Assembly: GCA_024233115.1 (NCBI GenBank) | Contig: JACKQB010000006.1 | Location: 310,001-374,000, forward strand | Length of the DNA stretch: 64,000 nucleotides | Reading direction: 5' to 3' | From: Akkermansiaceae bacterium | Lineage (GTDB): Bacteria; Verrucomicrobiota; Verrucomicrobiia; Verrucomicrobiales; Akkermansiaceae | Shown here: positions 8,702 to 18,286 of the stretch, in pieces | How positions within the stretch are numbered: the first letter of the stretch is position 1 | Layout of the letters: every line of letters starts with the position of its first letter | Translations under genes and position numbers: made by a program | Notes under the pieces: model-generated | Database searches by the model: none | Told to the model about the DNA's origin: nothing | The model's input: the letters and a program-made list of their open reading frames with translations, nothing else

Positions 8702-9487
8702 ATGCTTGCAATCGATCTATCAGACAAACGAGCGCTTGTCACCGGAGCCAGCGACGGTGTTGGTGCCGGTGTTGCCACCGCCCTGGCCAAGGCCGGCTGC
8801 CATGTCGTCGGTACCGGACGCGTCGAGCCCGACCACCCGCGTGCCCAAAAATTCATCGACACGGTTGCAAGCCACGGCAGGCACGCCCACTACCTGAGCG
8901 GAGATCTCAGTCGAGCGGAAACACCCGCCCTTTTTGTGCAACAAGCGGCAGGACTTCTGGGCGGACTGGACATCGTTGTATCCAATGCCGGCCTCAATGT
9001 TTTCAAAGGAACCGAGCACTGCAGCGAGGAGGACTGGTCTTATAACATGGAGCTGAACCTCGCTTCCCACTGGCGGCTGGGAAAAGCCGCGCTGCCTTTT
9101 CTTCGCGATTCAAAAGGCGTGTTCCAGGTGATGAACTCCAACCACGCCTATTCAACCATCAAGGGGTGTTTTCCCTATCAGACCACCAAGGCGGCTCTGC
9201 TCGGGCTGGTGCAAAGCGCCGCCATCGAGTGGGGGCCGGATGTGCGCGTCGTTGGCATCGCGCCCGGCTTTATCGACACACCGGGCAACCAGGTCTGGTT
9301 CGACCAGTTCCCCGACCCCGCAGCCGAACGCAAACGCACCGAGGAACTGCACCCGACCAAATCGATCGGCCAGGCGGATGAAGTCGGGGCACTCAGCGCC
9401 TTTCTCGCATCATCCTACGCCCAGTTTATCACCGGCAACACCATCCTGATGGACGGAGGTCGCTCTGCCATCATGCAAGACATCTAA
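8702..9487 (+). CDS. Short-chain dehydrogenase/reductase (sugar dehydrogenase type)
   Basis: NAD(P)-dependent oxidoreductase of 261 residues. It has the Rossmann motif TGASDGVGAGVA near the N-terminus, SNAGLN, and the catalytic triad as Ser in the MNSNHAYS region with YQTTK. The end GFIDTPGNQ...FITGNTILMDGG is usual for classical SDRs. No charged residue selecting NAD or NADP is clear. It begins 12 bases after the dehydratase and most likely oxidises the sugar to the lactone or acid consumed by that enzyme. It could instead reduce a pathway aldehyde. Confidence 0.85.
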   Translation: MLAIDLSDKRALVTGASDGVGAGVATALAKAGCHVVGTGRVEPDHPRAQKFIDTVASHGRHAHYLSGDLSRAETPALFVQQAAGLLGGLDIVVSNAGLNVFKGTEHCSEEDWSYNMELNLASHWRLGKAALPFLRDSKGVFQVMNSNHAYSTIKGCFPYQTTKAALLGLVQSAAIEWGPDVRVVGIAPGFIDTPGNQVWFDQFPDPAAERKRTEELHPTKSIGQADEVGALSAFLASSYAQFITGNTILMDGGRSAIMQDI

Positions 9488-9511
9488 CATACAACCTAAC
9501 TGTCTGTTCCC

Positions 9512-12500
9512 ATGTATCACAAATACCTCACCATACTCACCCTGTCGATGGCAGCACTCGCATCGACCTACGCTGACACCCAACACACGGTCGCCTACGA
9601 TGATCTGGGCAGCCGTCAAAAATCACCCCATCTGGAAAGTGGCGCCAGTTACACCTGGCCGGACACTGTGCCGGCAGAGGTCAAGGACCGGACCATTGCT
9701 TTCGGAGAAACCGTCAGCCTGGTTTACGGAAATGCCGTGCGTGGTGAGCAATACACCGCCAAGCTCGTGCTGTCGGCAGACCAGGAGGCCCGCCACGTCT
9801 CGATTCTAGTGGATGGCGAAGTGGTGGTCAAGGATGTGGTCGTGGCAAAAAACTCAGAGCATCCGGTCAAGCTGACGATTCCGGCAAAAGCCCTCGCCGA
9901 CGGCATGTTCCAGCTCGAGATCCACAACAGCAAAGGTCGCAGTCCGAACGCGACATTGAGCTCGGCGACCATCCTGTCGTCAACAGCCACCCCCCTCACC
10001 GTGGTCACCCCGGATTTCGGGCTTGAAAACATCCAATACACCCCGATACCCGACTCCCAAAAAACGGAGCCGTCGTGGCTGCTGTCGTTGAATGGCACCT
10101 GGAGGTTTTCACCCAAGGCCCCCGAATCATTTGCATCCCTAACACCTGATAAAAACTGGGCAAACATCGAGGTGCCCGGACAGTGGATCAACCAGGGGTT
10201 TGACATCGACCCCAAGCAACCGACCGCGTATATGCGGACTTTTGAAGTGCCCGCAGCATGGAAAAACAGGTTGGTCAAACTCAGGTTCGACGCGGTGTTT
10301 TCAGACTGTGAAGTCTTTGTCAACGGCAAGCCCGTGGGCGCCCACACCGGTGGGTTTACTCCTTTCGAAATCGATATCACCGCCGCCATCATCCCCGGGC
10401 CTAACACACTCTCGCTGAGAGTCACCAGTTGGTCGCTTGCCGATCAGATGGCGAGTGCCAGTAAATACGCCTGCCATCCGCTCGGGGGGATTTCACGCGA
10501 TGTCACCCTGTTTTCCGTGCCCAAAACCCACCTAAAGGATGTGATTATCCGCACCGACTTCGATGCACAATTCAACGATGCCCAACTTGATCTGACGCTG
10601 AAAATCGCAGGTGAGAAATCCGCCACCACTCCGGTCCGGATGATCCTCAGAGACCACAACGAGCAGGTGGTTTTCGACACCAGCAAAGCGCTCACACCCG
10701 GCACCCACCAGCTCAGCCTACCTGTCAAGCAGCCGAAACACTGGACGCCGGAAAGCCCTTACCTTTACCAGCTGGAAATCAGCGTGGCCGGTTCCACCAC
10801 CCGGCACCAGGTAGGATTCCGCGAAGTCCAAGTCACCCAGTCACAAGTCCTGGTCAACGGCGCACCTGTGAAACTGCGCGGCATCAACCATCACGAAGCG
10901 CATCCACTACGCGGCCGCAGCCTGCCCAATGGGCTCTGGGAACAAGACGTGCTGCTGTTCCGCGACGCCAACATCAACCTGATCCGTACTTGCCACTACC
11001 CGCCGGCAACACACCTCGGCACGGCCTGTGACAAGCATGGTGTGTGGCTTGAAATCGAAGGCCCGTTTTGTTGGGAAAAGCTTTCTAACAACACATCCCA
11101 CAGAATCCTGACGGTGCGGCAGCTCGCCGAGATGGTCAAGACCTGGCGCAACCACCCGTCGGTGTTATATTGGTCGATTGCCAACGAATCCGCCTGGGGG
11201 AAAAACTTCATCGCTGCATCCAAGGTCATGCGTGAGCTCGACCCCACCCGGCCGCAGACATTCAACTGGATGTACAAGCAGCTGATTACCCAGGACGAAT
11301 CCCATTGTGAGCTAGGGAACATCCACTACCCCGGCTACAACGGAGAGCCGATCGCCAAAAAATACTCCAAGCGCCCACTGATGTTTGGAGAATACGCCCA
11401 CTTGAACGCCTATAACCGACGCGAACAAATGACCGACCCCGGCCTGCGCGACCAATGGGGTGAACCGCTCAGCTCCATGTGGGAAACCATGTGGCACGAG
11501 CAAAGCATCGCCGGTGGCGCTATCTGGTCGGGTATCGACGACACCTTCTTTATGGGTGACGACATCACCGTCGGCTACGGTGCCTGGGGGCCTGTCGATC
11601 CGTGGCGTCGACCCAAACCCGAGCACTGGCATGTGAAAAAAGTTTACTCACCGGTCCACATCACCAACCGTCACGAGCCAGCCATCGGAGCGAAAGACAT
11701 CACGCTGACCGTGGAAAACCGGGGCGACTTCCTCAACTTCAACCAGCTCACCTTTTCTTGGAAACATGGGAACGAGACAGGCACGGTGACACCTGACATC
11801 GCGGCGCGGGCCAAAGGGGAAATCACCATCGCGCCACCATCCGGCATCAAGCGCGGAGAGCCTGTTAGCCTGACCGTCACCCACCCGCTGGGCTACGTGG
11901 TGGACGAGTTTATTTTCCAAACCACAGCACCGGTTATTCCAAAACCTGAATTAGGACGCGTCACCCTAACAAAGTCCGACACCCACATCGAAATCCGACA
12001 AGGGAAAAGCCTCTATCGATTCCACCGCAAGACGGGTGCATTCACCTGCGCTCACGGCGACACAGCCATGATCCAGTGGGGGCCGCATCTCGTTCTCACC
12101 CCACACAACACCGAGGGCAATATCCAGATGATGGGGAAAACCAAGACCTTCGACGCCTTCCATCGCACTGCCAGCCAATGGCAGCTACGCAGCGTGGAGG
12201 CGAGCCAGGCAGGTGATGCCGTCACCGTGCAAATCCACGGCAACTACAAGGAGGCCACGGGGCAGTTCACCTTTACCTTCAGCGCCGACAGCCCACCGCG
12301 TCTGGATTATGACTTCACTATGAAAGTGGAGCTCAGCCCGCGTCAGACAGGTGTCGTATTTGACTTACCTAACCGTTTCGATTCCCTCACCTGGTTACGC
12401 CAGGGTCAGTGGACGACTTACCCGGACGACCACATTGGTCGGCTACGCGGCACCGCCAAGGCGCGCTACGGCAACTCGCCGGACGTGATCGAGATCGGCC

Positions 12501-12811
12501 CGCGCACGAAGCCGGAGTGGCCATGGAGCCAGGACAACACACGCTTTGGCTCGAACGACTTCCGCGCGACCAAGATGAACATCCGGCATGTCACTCTGGC
12601 GTCGGACAACGCATCGCTGGAGATCTTTTCCAACGATTCGCCGTGCCACTTCCAGGCGCTGGTCAGTGGCGAGCGGACCAAGGCGTTTGTCTACGGCTAC
12701 GCCAACGCCGGGGCCGAGCGGTTTTTGAAACGCCTCGCGTCACGCGACTATCGCCCTCTCAAACCCGGCGACCACATAAAAGGAAGTTTCCACCTGAGTG
12801 TTGGAAAATGA
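9512..12811 (+). CDS. Exported GH2 glycoside hydrolase, first of a tandem pair
   Basis: A 1099-residue glycosidase with an N-terminal signal peptide (MYHKYLTILTLSMAALASTYA-DT), so it acts outside the cytoplasm. Residues ~25-160 form an extra beta-rich domain absent from its neighbour. Then come the GH2 sugar-binding jelly roll (WINQGFD, MRTFEVP), Ig-like domain and TIM barrel (from about residue 450: KLRGINHHEAHPLRGR). The general acid/base is the Glu of WSIANESAW (~558) and the nucleophile the Glu of MFGEYAH (~626). The C-terminal ~300 residues resemble the beta-galactosidase small-chain domain. Specificity (beta-galactosidase, glucuronidase or other) is unresolved. It lies 24 bases after the SDR gene and is probably in the same operon. 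Confidence 0.9.
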   Translation: MYHKYLTILTLSMAALASTYADTQHTVAYDDLGSRQKSPHLESGASYTWPDTVPAEVKDRTIAFGETVSLVYGNAVRGEQYTAKLVLSADQEARHVSILVDGEVVVKDVVVAKNSEHPVKLTIPAKALADGMFQLEIHNSKGRSPNATLSSATILSSTATPLTVVTPDFGLENIQYTPIPDSQKTEPSWLLSLNGTWRFSPKAPESFASLTPDKNWANIEVPGQWINQGFDIDPKQPTAYMRTFEVPAAWKNRLVKLRFDAVFSDCEVFVNGKPVGAHTGGFTPFEIDITAAIIPGPNTLSLRVTSWSLADQMASASKYACHPLGGISRDVTLFSVPKTHLKDVIIRTDFDAQFNDAQLDLTLKIAGEKSATTPVRMILRDHNEQVVFDTSKALTPGTHQLSLPVKQPKHWTPESPYLYQLEISVAGSTTRHQVGFREVQVTQSQVLVNGAPVKLRGINHHEAHPLRGRSLPNGLWEQDVLLFRDANINLIRTCHYPPATHLGTACDKHGVWLEIEGPFCWEKLSNNTSHRILTVRQLAEMVKTWRNHPSVLYWSIANESAWGKNFIAASKVMRELDPTRPQTFNWMYKQLITQDESHCELGNIHYPGYNGEPIAKKYSKRPLMFGEYAHLNAYNRREQMTDPGLRDQWGEPLSSMWETMWHEQSIAGGAIWSGIDDTFFMGDDITVGYGAWGPVDPWRRPKPEHWHVKKVYSPVHITNRHEPAIGAKDITLTVENRGDFLNFNQLTFSWKHGNETGTVTPDIAARAKGEITIAPPSGIKRGEPVSLTVTHPLGYVVDEFIFQTTAPVIPKPELGRVTLTKSDTHIEIRQGKSLYRFHRKTGAFTCAHGDTAMIQWGPHLVLTPHNTEGNIQMMGKTKTFDAFHRTASQWQLRSVEASQAGDAVTVQIHGNYKEATGQFTFTFSADSPPRLDYDFTMKVELSPRQTGVVFDLPNRFDSLTWLRQGQWTTYPDDHIGRLRGTAKARYGNSPDVIEIGPRTKPEWPWSQDNTRFGSNDFRATKMNIRHVTLASDNASLEIFSNDSPCHFQALVSGERTKAFVYGYANAGAERFLKRLASRDYRPLKPGDHIKGSFHLSVGK

Positions 12812-12853
12812 TTTTTGACCAACCCCATCCTTAAAACCATAAAACAAAGAAGC

Positions 12854-15838
12854 ATGATCAAAAAAAGAAATATCCTCACCGTGGGACTTGTTGCGGTTGG
12901 ACTCATGTCCAGTCTATCCATCAAGGCGCACGCCACGCCCCGGAAAGATGACGCCGAGGCGCATCATCTGTCGCGCGTCTCCCCGCTTCCGGCAGCGGCA
13001 GAGTCGATCAGTCTCAACGGCACCTGGAATTTTCTCGAATCCGTGCCGGCTGGTTTTCCTGAAAAGGTAGAGTCACTCACAAAAAAAATCACAGTTCCCG
13101 GCGAGTGGCTTATGCAGGGGTATGAAGTCAAAAAAGAAACGCCCGCCGCTTACCACCGGACATTTACCGTTCCGGAGTCGATGCGGGGACAACGGGTCAG
13201 GATACGTTTCGATGGCGTCTATTCGACCTGTCATGTCTACGTCAACGGCAAGAAAGCCGGCACCCGCACCAGCGCCTTTCTGCCTTTCGAGCTCGACGTC
13301 ACGGATTTGATTTCCATCGGATCAGAAAACCAGCTCGCTCTAACCGTGCAAAGCGAATCCCTCGCCGACACCATGGCCAAGGGCAGTCACTACGCCAAAC
13401 ACCAGATAGGTGGCATCAACCGTGAAGTCACCTTGTTTGCTTTGCCTCAAACCCATGTTTCCGACATCGGTGTCCGCCCGGTCCTGGACAAGAATTATCA
13501 CAACGCCACGCTCATGCTTAGCCTGGGAGTCACCAATGACTCTGCCCAGACACAAACAGGCCTCAGCGCCAGCCTGCACCTCACGCCGCTCGGCATCAAG
13601 GGCGTGGATGCCGATTTCAACGGACAAAGCAAAGAACTAAGCCAGGTCGAGCTCGGTGATCTCAAGGCAAAGGGCACGTTCAGCACCGAGCTGTCCTGCC
13701 CGGTCGAAAACCCGGAGAAATGGCATGCCGAGCACCCGTTCCTCTATCAACTCCAGATCCGGCTCAAGCAGGACGGCAAGGTGATCGAAACCATCAACCA
13801 GCGCGTTGGTTTCCGCTCGATCGAAACAAAGGACAACCAGGTATTCATCAATGGCAAACGGCTCAAATTGAGAGGGGTTTGCCGCCACTCCATCCACCCA
13901 CTGACAGGGCGGACCACCACTCCGGAACTGGTCGAGCAGGACTTGAAGCTCTTCAGGGAGGCGAACTGTAATTTCATCCGCACATCCCACTACCCCCCGG
14001 AGAAGCAGCTGCTCGATCTGTGTGACGAAATGGGAATGTTTGTCATGGATGAAGCTCCCATCTGCTGGAGCAACGCTACAGAAGCCAGCAAGCCCTACGT
14101 GATGCGCGTCACCCAGGAGCTTTATTACCGCGACCGGAACCACCCGTCGGTGATCATCTGGTCACAGGCCAATGAAAGCCGCTGGAGTAAGGCTTATGAA
14201 GAATCGGTGGAGATGCTGAAGAAACTCGATCAAGACCGACTGGTGATGTTCAGCCACTCCGAGTATTACGGGATTCAAGGGCGCGGCTTACTCGACATCG
14301 GAACCAAGCACTACCCCGGTGCTGACGGACCCAGGAAATACGAGAATTATTTCAGACCCATCATCTACGACGAGTTCCTCCATCTCAACGCCTACAATGA
14401 AAGGGAATTCCTAACAGACCCAGGCGTGCGCGACCAATGGAGTCGCTATGCCTGCCAGATGTGGACAAACATACTAACAAGCCGTGGATCACTCGGCGGC
14501 AGTGTCTGGGCTGGCATTGATGAGGTCTTTTTCCTGCCGAAGGACAAAAGCACCGGCTACGGGCCATGGGGGATCATTGACGGGTGGCGACGCGAGAAAC
14601 CAGAATTCTGGGGGTTGAAAAAAGCCTACTCGCCGGTCAAGGTCGCGTTGAAAAACTATCAACTGGTGGACGGTCAAATCATCCTGGATGTTGAAAACCG
14701 CTACGACAGTATTGATTTCTCCGGCCTCGGTATCGACTGGAAATACGGCGACTTGAAAGGCCGGGTCCACTCTCGGCTTCCAGCCGGCAACACGGGGCAT
14801 TTCATCGTCAAACTTCCTGCAGGTGCCGCCGATCGAGGTGTGCTCGAACTGGAAATCACAGACCACCAGGGCGTCGCGATCGACAAGTATCACCTTCCCA
14901 TCGGTCCGCTGTCCCACGATCTCAAACCGACCCCCGCCGTCACCAAAAAGCTGACCTTCACTGAGGACGAAAACGTTTACCGTGTCGGCGGCAGCGACTT
15001 TGAAATCCTGGTCAGCAAACGTTCCGGATTGATGGAGCAAGGAACGTTCAACGGAATACCCCTGATCAACAACGGCCCGTCGCTGATGATCCTGCCGCTT
15101 GATAACAACAAGGTCCGCGTGGTCGACAACATCCCCATTTTAAAGGATGACGCCGCCAACTACAGCGCGTTTCTATCAGGTGTCTGCCAGCAATGGAGCT
15201 GTGAAGGCATCGATCTTGTCAAACGCAGCGCCACCGAAATCCAATTCAAGGTCACAGGCGCATACAAAGAAGCGTCAGGTTTCTACATCTACACCATCCG
15301 TGGTGACGGCTCGTTCGACATCGAATATACGTTTATCGTCAAACAAGATGTTAGACCGCGACAGCTGGGTATTGTCCTTGCCTGCGACAAGGCGTGCCAG
15401 ACCTTGGAGTGGAATCGGAAAGGACAGTTCTCGGTCTATCCGCCGGATCATATTGCCCGACTTCAAGGCACCGCCCAGGCGTTTTACCCGGATACCTTAT
15501 GCGGCATCTACGGCCCCCGCACCAAGCCGGCCCATAGCTGGAGCAAAGACGCCAACGCCTACGGCTCGAACGATTTTCGATCAACCAAGCACCACATCTA
15601 TTCGGCGAAACTGCTCAACCCCGCGAAGCGTGGTCTGCATGTGATCTCGGATGCATCCCAGCATGTCCGCTGCTGGGTGGAAGACGACCAGACCAAGCTT
15701 TTGACGGCCTACTTCAGCCATGCCGGGGCAGAACACTACCTGCGTCACCAGACAAGTCAGGACGTTGTCGAACTGAAGGCAGCCGAGCAAGAAGCCAACC
15801 TGGTGGCCGACAAGGTGCGCTATCAATTTGCCCGCTAA
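12854..15838 (+). CDS. Exported GH2 glycoside hydrolase, second of a tandem pair
   Basis: Paralogue of the preceding enzyme (994 residues) with the same domain order but without the extra N-terminal beta domain. The signal peptide spans about residues 1-29 (IKKRNILTVGLVAVGLMSSL). Catalytic Glu residues are in WSQANESRW (~440) and IYDEFLH (~507). Here the nucleophile follows Asp instead of Gly, so the two active sites are not identical. The C-terminal domain keeps the GQFSVYPPDHIARLQGTA motif of its neighbour. I start at ATG 12854, which directly precedes the signal peptide; an upstream start at 12815 would mask it. A hairpin terminator follows the stop codon. Confidence 0.9.
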   Translation: MIKKRNILTVGLVAVGLMSSLSIKAHATPRKDDAEAHHLSRVSPLPAAAESISLNGTWNFLESVPAGFPEKVESLTKKITVPGEWLMQGYEVKKETPAAYHRTFTVPESMRGQRVRIRFDGVYSTCHVYVNGKKAGTRTSAFLPFELDVTDLISIGSENQLALTVQSESLADTMAKGSHYAKHQIGGINREVTLFALPQTHVSDIGVRPVLDKNYHNATLMLSLGVTNDSAQTQTGLSASLHLTPLGIKGVDADFNGQSKELSQVELGDLKAKGTFSTELSCPVENPEKWHAEHPFLYQLQIRLKQDGKVIETINQRVGFRSIETKDNQVFINGKRLKLRGVCRHSIHPLTGRTTTPELVEQDLKLFREANCNFIRTSHYPPEKQLLDLCDEMGMFVMDEAPICWSNATEASKPYVMRVTQELYYRDRNHPSVIIWSQANESRWSKAYEESVEMLKKLDQDRLVMFSHSEYYGIQGRGLLDIGTKHYPGADGPRKYENYFRPIIYDEFLHLNAYNEREFLTDPGVRDQWSRYACQMWTNILTSRGSLGGSVWAGIDEVFFLPKDKSTGYGPWGIIDGWRREKPEFWGLKKAYSPVKVALKNYQLVDGQIILDVENRYDSIDFSGLGIDWKYGDLKGRVHSRLPAGNTGHFIVKLPAGAADRGVLELEITDHQGVAIDKYHLPIGPLSHDLKPTPAVTKKLTFTEDENVYRVGGSDFEILVSKRSGLMEQGTFNGIPLINNGPSLMILPLDNNKVRVVDNIPILKDDAANYSAFLSGVCQQWSCEGIDLVKRSATEIQFKVTGAYKEASGFYIYTIRGDGSFDIEYTFIVKQDVRPRQLGIVLACDKACQTLEWNRKGQFSVYPPDHIARLQGTAQAFYPDTLCGIYGPRTKPAHSWSKDANAYGSNDFRSTKHHIYSAKLLNPAKRGLHVISDASQHVRCWVEDDQTKLLTAYFSHAGAEHYLRHQTSQDVVELKAAEQEANLVADKVRYQFAR

Positions 15839-15897
15839 ACCCGGCCTCCGCAGCTCTACCTGCTTGCATGTCGGGCTGCGGTCGGGGTGTTTTTTGC
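15839..15897 (+). terminator. Rho-independent terminator after the GH2 pair
   Basis: CCCGGCCTCCGCAG pairs imperfectly with CTGCGGTCGGGG across a ~25-base loop and is followed by TGTTTTTT. It begins immediately after the GH2 stop codon and probably ends the aldolase-dehydratase-SDR-GH2 transcript. Confidence 0.6.
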
Positions 15898-15950
15898 CCG
15901 CGAGCTTTGCCAGAATACTTCAAACAGCCTAATCTAACATGATCAAATTG

Positions 15951-15976
15951 TGCAAGTCATGGACATATCGTGCAAG
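15951..15976. promoter_or_regulatory. Putative AraC-type tandem operator, copy 2
   Basis: Two TGCAAG half-sites (15951-15956 and 15971-15976) are spaced exactly 20 bases. The segment TGGACATATCGTGCAAG differs by one base from the site at 6662-6678. It lies about 140 bases before the PEP-CTERM gene at 16117. The remaining ~280 bases between 15838 and 16117 hold only this site and the terminator. Confidence 0.55.
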
Positions 15977-16116
15977 AACAGACAAAATTTTTCGGTTTAC
16001 GCCGTCAAATCGAGCTTTCTTAGTGTCCATGCCTATGGACGCATTGTAGCCTCGCCCCGATTGATGAAGTGCCTGTGCACTCGCATGATCCACTTTTCTA
16101 ACGAAGAAGATACACT

Positions 16117-16920
16117 ATGAAAAAGACACCACTCATAATGACAGCTTCATTGTTCGCCGTCGCCATTCCGGCGCAAGCGGCGTTCACTTTGCTGGACAAC
16201 TTTGAAGGCCACACACTCGGCAATGACGTTGACACTGCCGGTGGCTGGACTGAATTTGGCACCGCCGGTGGCTCCGTGGTTGCCGATCCGGACAATGCCG
16301 GCAATCAGGTCGCCCAGCTCACCGGTGCGGCCAACAACGCAGGATACCAGCTCGCGCTCGGTGGCCAAACCATTAGTGACGGCAGTGAGGCGACGATCTT
16401 TTTCCGTTACCGCACCACAGGAGCCTTCTCTGTTTACCTCACGGATAAAGACGCTGTTGGTGCCAACTGGTGGGAAAATGATGATGAGGTTGGTCTGTAT
16501 AACAAGGACACGGGGGGGACTTCCGACATTCGAGCTCACCATAACACAGCTGTTCAGACCTCATTGAATCAAAACCAGTGGTACAACGTCTGGATCCACG
16601 TGCAGAACACCACAACACCATCGGAGCCGCTCGTCGCAGGCAGCGAGCGCTACTTTATCTACATCGACGGCGTGAAGTTGGGGCCTGGTGACGGGAATGG
16701 TGACGATTCCTACGATACACGCTCGTGGGATGCTAACGTTCCCGACCTCGACTCGCTGTTTTTTGTCAGCAATTACGGGGTTGCCGGCGGTATGATCGAT
16801 GACATCTACATCGATAACACAGGTCTGAATCTGGTTAACCCGGCGGCAGTGCCCGAGCCATCTTCCACAACCCTGCTCGGTCTTGGTGGACTCGCTCTGA
16901 TACTCCGTCGCAGGAAGTAG
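16117..16920 (+). CDS. PEP-CTERM sorted exported protein (LamG-like)
   Basis: A 267-residue exported protein: signal peptide MKKTPLIMTASLFAVAIPAQA, a beta-rich body resembling concanavalin/LamG-type domains (TLLDNFEGHTLGNDV, then FFRYRTTGAFSVYL), and the C-terminal sorting signal VPEPSSTTLLGLGGLALILR ending in basic residues. In this phylum such tails are recognised by an exosortase that moves the protein to the cell surface or into extracellular polymer. The function of the body is unknown. An AraC-type site upstream suggests co-regulation with the sugar pathway at 6.8-15.8 kb. A strong terminator follows. Confidence 0.88.
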   Translation: MKKTPLIMTASLFAVAIPAQAAFTLLDNFEGHTLGNDVDTAGGWTEFGTAGGSVVADPDNAGNQVAQLTGAANNAGYQLALGGQTISDGSEATIFFRYRTTGAFSVYLTDKDAVGANWWENDDEVGLYNKDTGGTSDIRAHHNTAVQTSLNQNQWYNVWIHVQNTTTPSEPLVAGSERYFIYIDGVKLGPGDGNGDDSYDTRSWDANVPDLDSLFFVSNYGVAGGMIDDIYIDNTGLNLVNPAAVPEPSSTTLLGLGGLALILRRRK

Positions 16921-16949
16921 GATTTTCAAAACAAGCCAACACTTCTCAA

Positions 16950-16986
16950 CCCAGGCCAATTTCCATGTTGGCCTGGGTGTTTTTTT
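16950..16986 (+). terminator. Strong rho-independent terminator
   Basis: CCCAGGCCAA and TTGGCCTGGG form a perfect 10-bp stem with an 8-base loop, followed by TGTTTTTTT. It ends the PEP-CTERM gene at 16117-16920. Confidence 0.93.
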
Positions 16987-17040
16987 CGCCCGGCCAATCC
17001 ACCCTTGCTTCTTTGCTCATTTTACTTACTTCTCAAAGGC

Positions 17041-18141
17041 ATGCAAGATCCTCGTATTTCCCAACTGGCCCGACAGCTTGTCCGATATTCCACAAACATC
17101 AAAAAGGATGAAAAAGTCCTCCTCCACCTGGTGGACGTTCCTGATGAGCTTGGTATTTGTTTGATTCGTGAAGTGAGGGCTAGAAAGGGCATCCCGGTGG
17201 TCAAAGTCGAGCAGGGACGGATTGCGCGTGAGATGTCGATCGGCGCCACCGATGCGCAGTACCAGCTCATCGCCAATCACCAGCTTGCCGAGATGAAGGA
17301 CATGGATGCCTACATCGCCATCCGCGGCTCACACAACATCTGCGAAACCAGCGATGTGCCTGCGGCGAAAATGAAAACTGTGATGACGCACATGCGCAAG
17401 GTGATGAACCACAGAGTCGATAACACCCGGTGGGTTGTGTTGCGCTGGCCCCACCCCGCGATGGCCCAGCAGGCGGGGATGAGCACGGAGGCATTTGAGG
17501 ATTTTTACTTCGATGTCTGCCTGGCTGATTACAAATCCATGCTTCCCGCCATGCGTGCACTCAAGCGGCTGATGGACAAAACCGACCGGGTGCATATCAA
17601 AAACAAGGGCACCGACCTTCGTTTTTCGATCAAAGACATCCCTGCCATCGTCTGCGGTGGTGAGCATAATATCCCGGACGGCGAGGTGTTTACCGCCCCG
17701 GTCAAAGACAGCGTGGAGGGGGTCATCAGCCACAACGCCCCGACCGTCTACCAGGGGATTCCCTTCGACAACATCCGCCTTGAGTTTAACAAAGGCAAGA
17801 TCGTCAAGGCGGAGTCACCGGGCAAGACCAGGGAGCTCAACAAGATCCTCGATGCCGATGCGGGCGCGCGTTACGTCGGGGAGTTCGCCCTCGGTTTCCA
17901 CCCGGGCATCAAGGAGCCGATGCGCGACATCCTGTTTGATGAGAAAATCGCCGGCTCGTTCCACTTCACACCAGGCCAGGCCTACGAGGAAGCCGACAAC
18001 GGCAACCGTTCGCAAGTCCACTGGGACATGGTCACCATCCAGCGCAAGGACTACGGAGGTGGGGAAATCTGGTTCGATGACAAACTGATCCGCAAGGACG
18101 GCATGTTTCTCCCCAAATCCATCTTGGGACTCAACTACTAG
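17041..18141 (+). CDS. M29-family aminopeptidase (AmpT/PepS-like)
   Basis: A 366-residue intracellular metallo-aminopeptidase without a signal peptide. It follows the thermophilic AmpT/AmpS pattern: metal-ligand Glu in NIPDGEVFTAP, Glu in YVGEFALG, His in GSFHFTPGQAYE with the neighbouring Tyr, and His and Asp in QVHWDM near the C-terminus. I take ATG 17041; an upstream in-frame ATG at 17005 would add an implausible hydrophobic lead and overlap the preceding terminator zone. It stands alone, convergent with the LuxR-type gene; the 145 bases between hold no clear feature. Confidence 0.85.
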   Translation: MQDPRISQLARQLVRYSTNIKKDEKVLLHLVDVPDELGICLIREVRARKGIPVVKVEQGRIAREMSIGATDAQYQLIANHQLAEMKDMDAYIAIRGSHNICETSDVPAAKMKTVMTHMRKVMNHRVDNTRWVVLRWPHPAMAQQAGMSTEAFEDFYFDVCLADYKSMLPAMRALKRLMDKTDRVHIKNKGTDLRFSIKDIPAIVCGGEHNIPDGEVFTAPVKDSVEGVISHNAPTVYQGIPFDNIRLEFNKGKIVKAESPGKTRELNKILDADAGARYVGEFALGFHPGIKEPMRDILFDEKIAGSFHFTPGQAYEEADNGNRSQVHWDMVTIQRKDYGGGEIWFDDKLIRKDGMFLPKSILGLNY

Positions 18142-18286
18142 CAGGCAATGCATTCGCTGGGCGTTCTGCCTTGAACCCCTGCCCCCCCCGGCAGGCACCC
18201 TGCCATTTACCGATTCACCCAAACCAAAAAGCGGGCAACACCCCGTCATCCATGGGTTGGCCGCATCGAGACGCTGGGGATTACGA

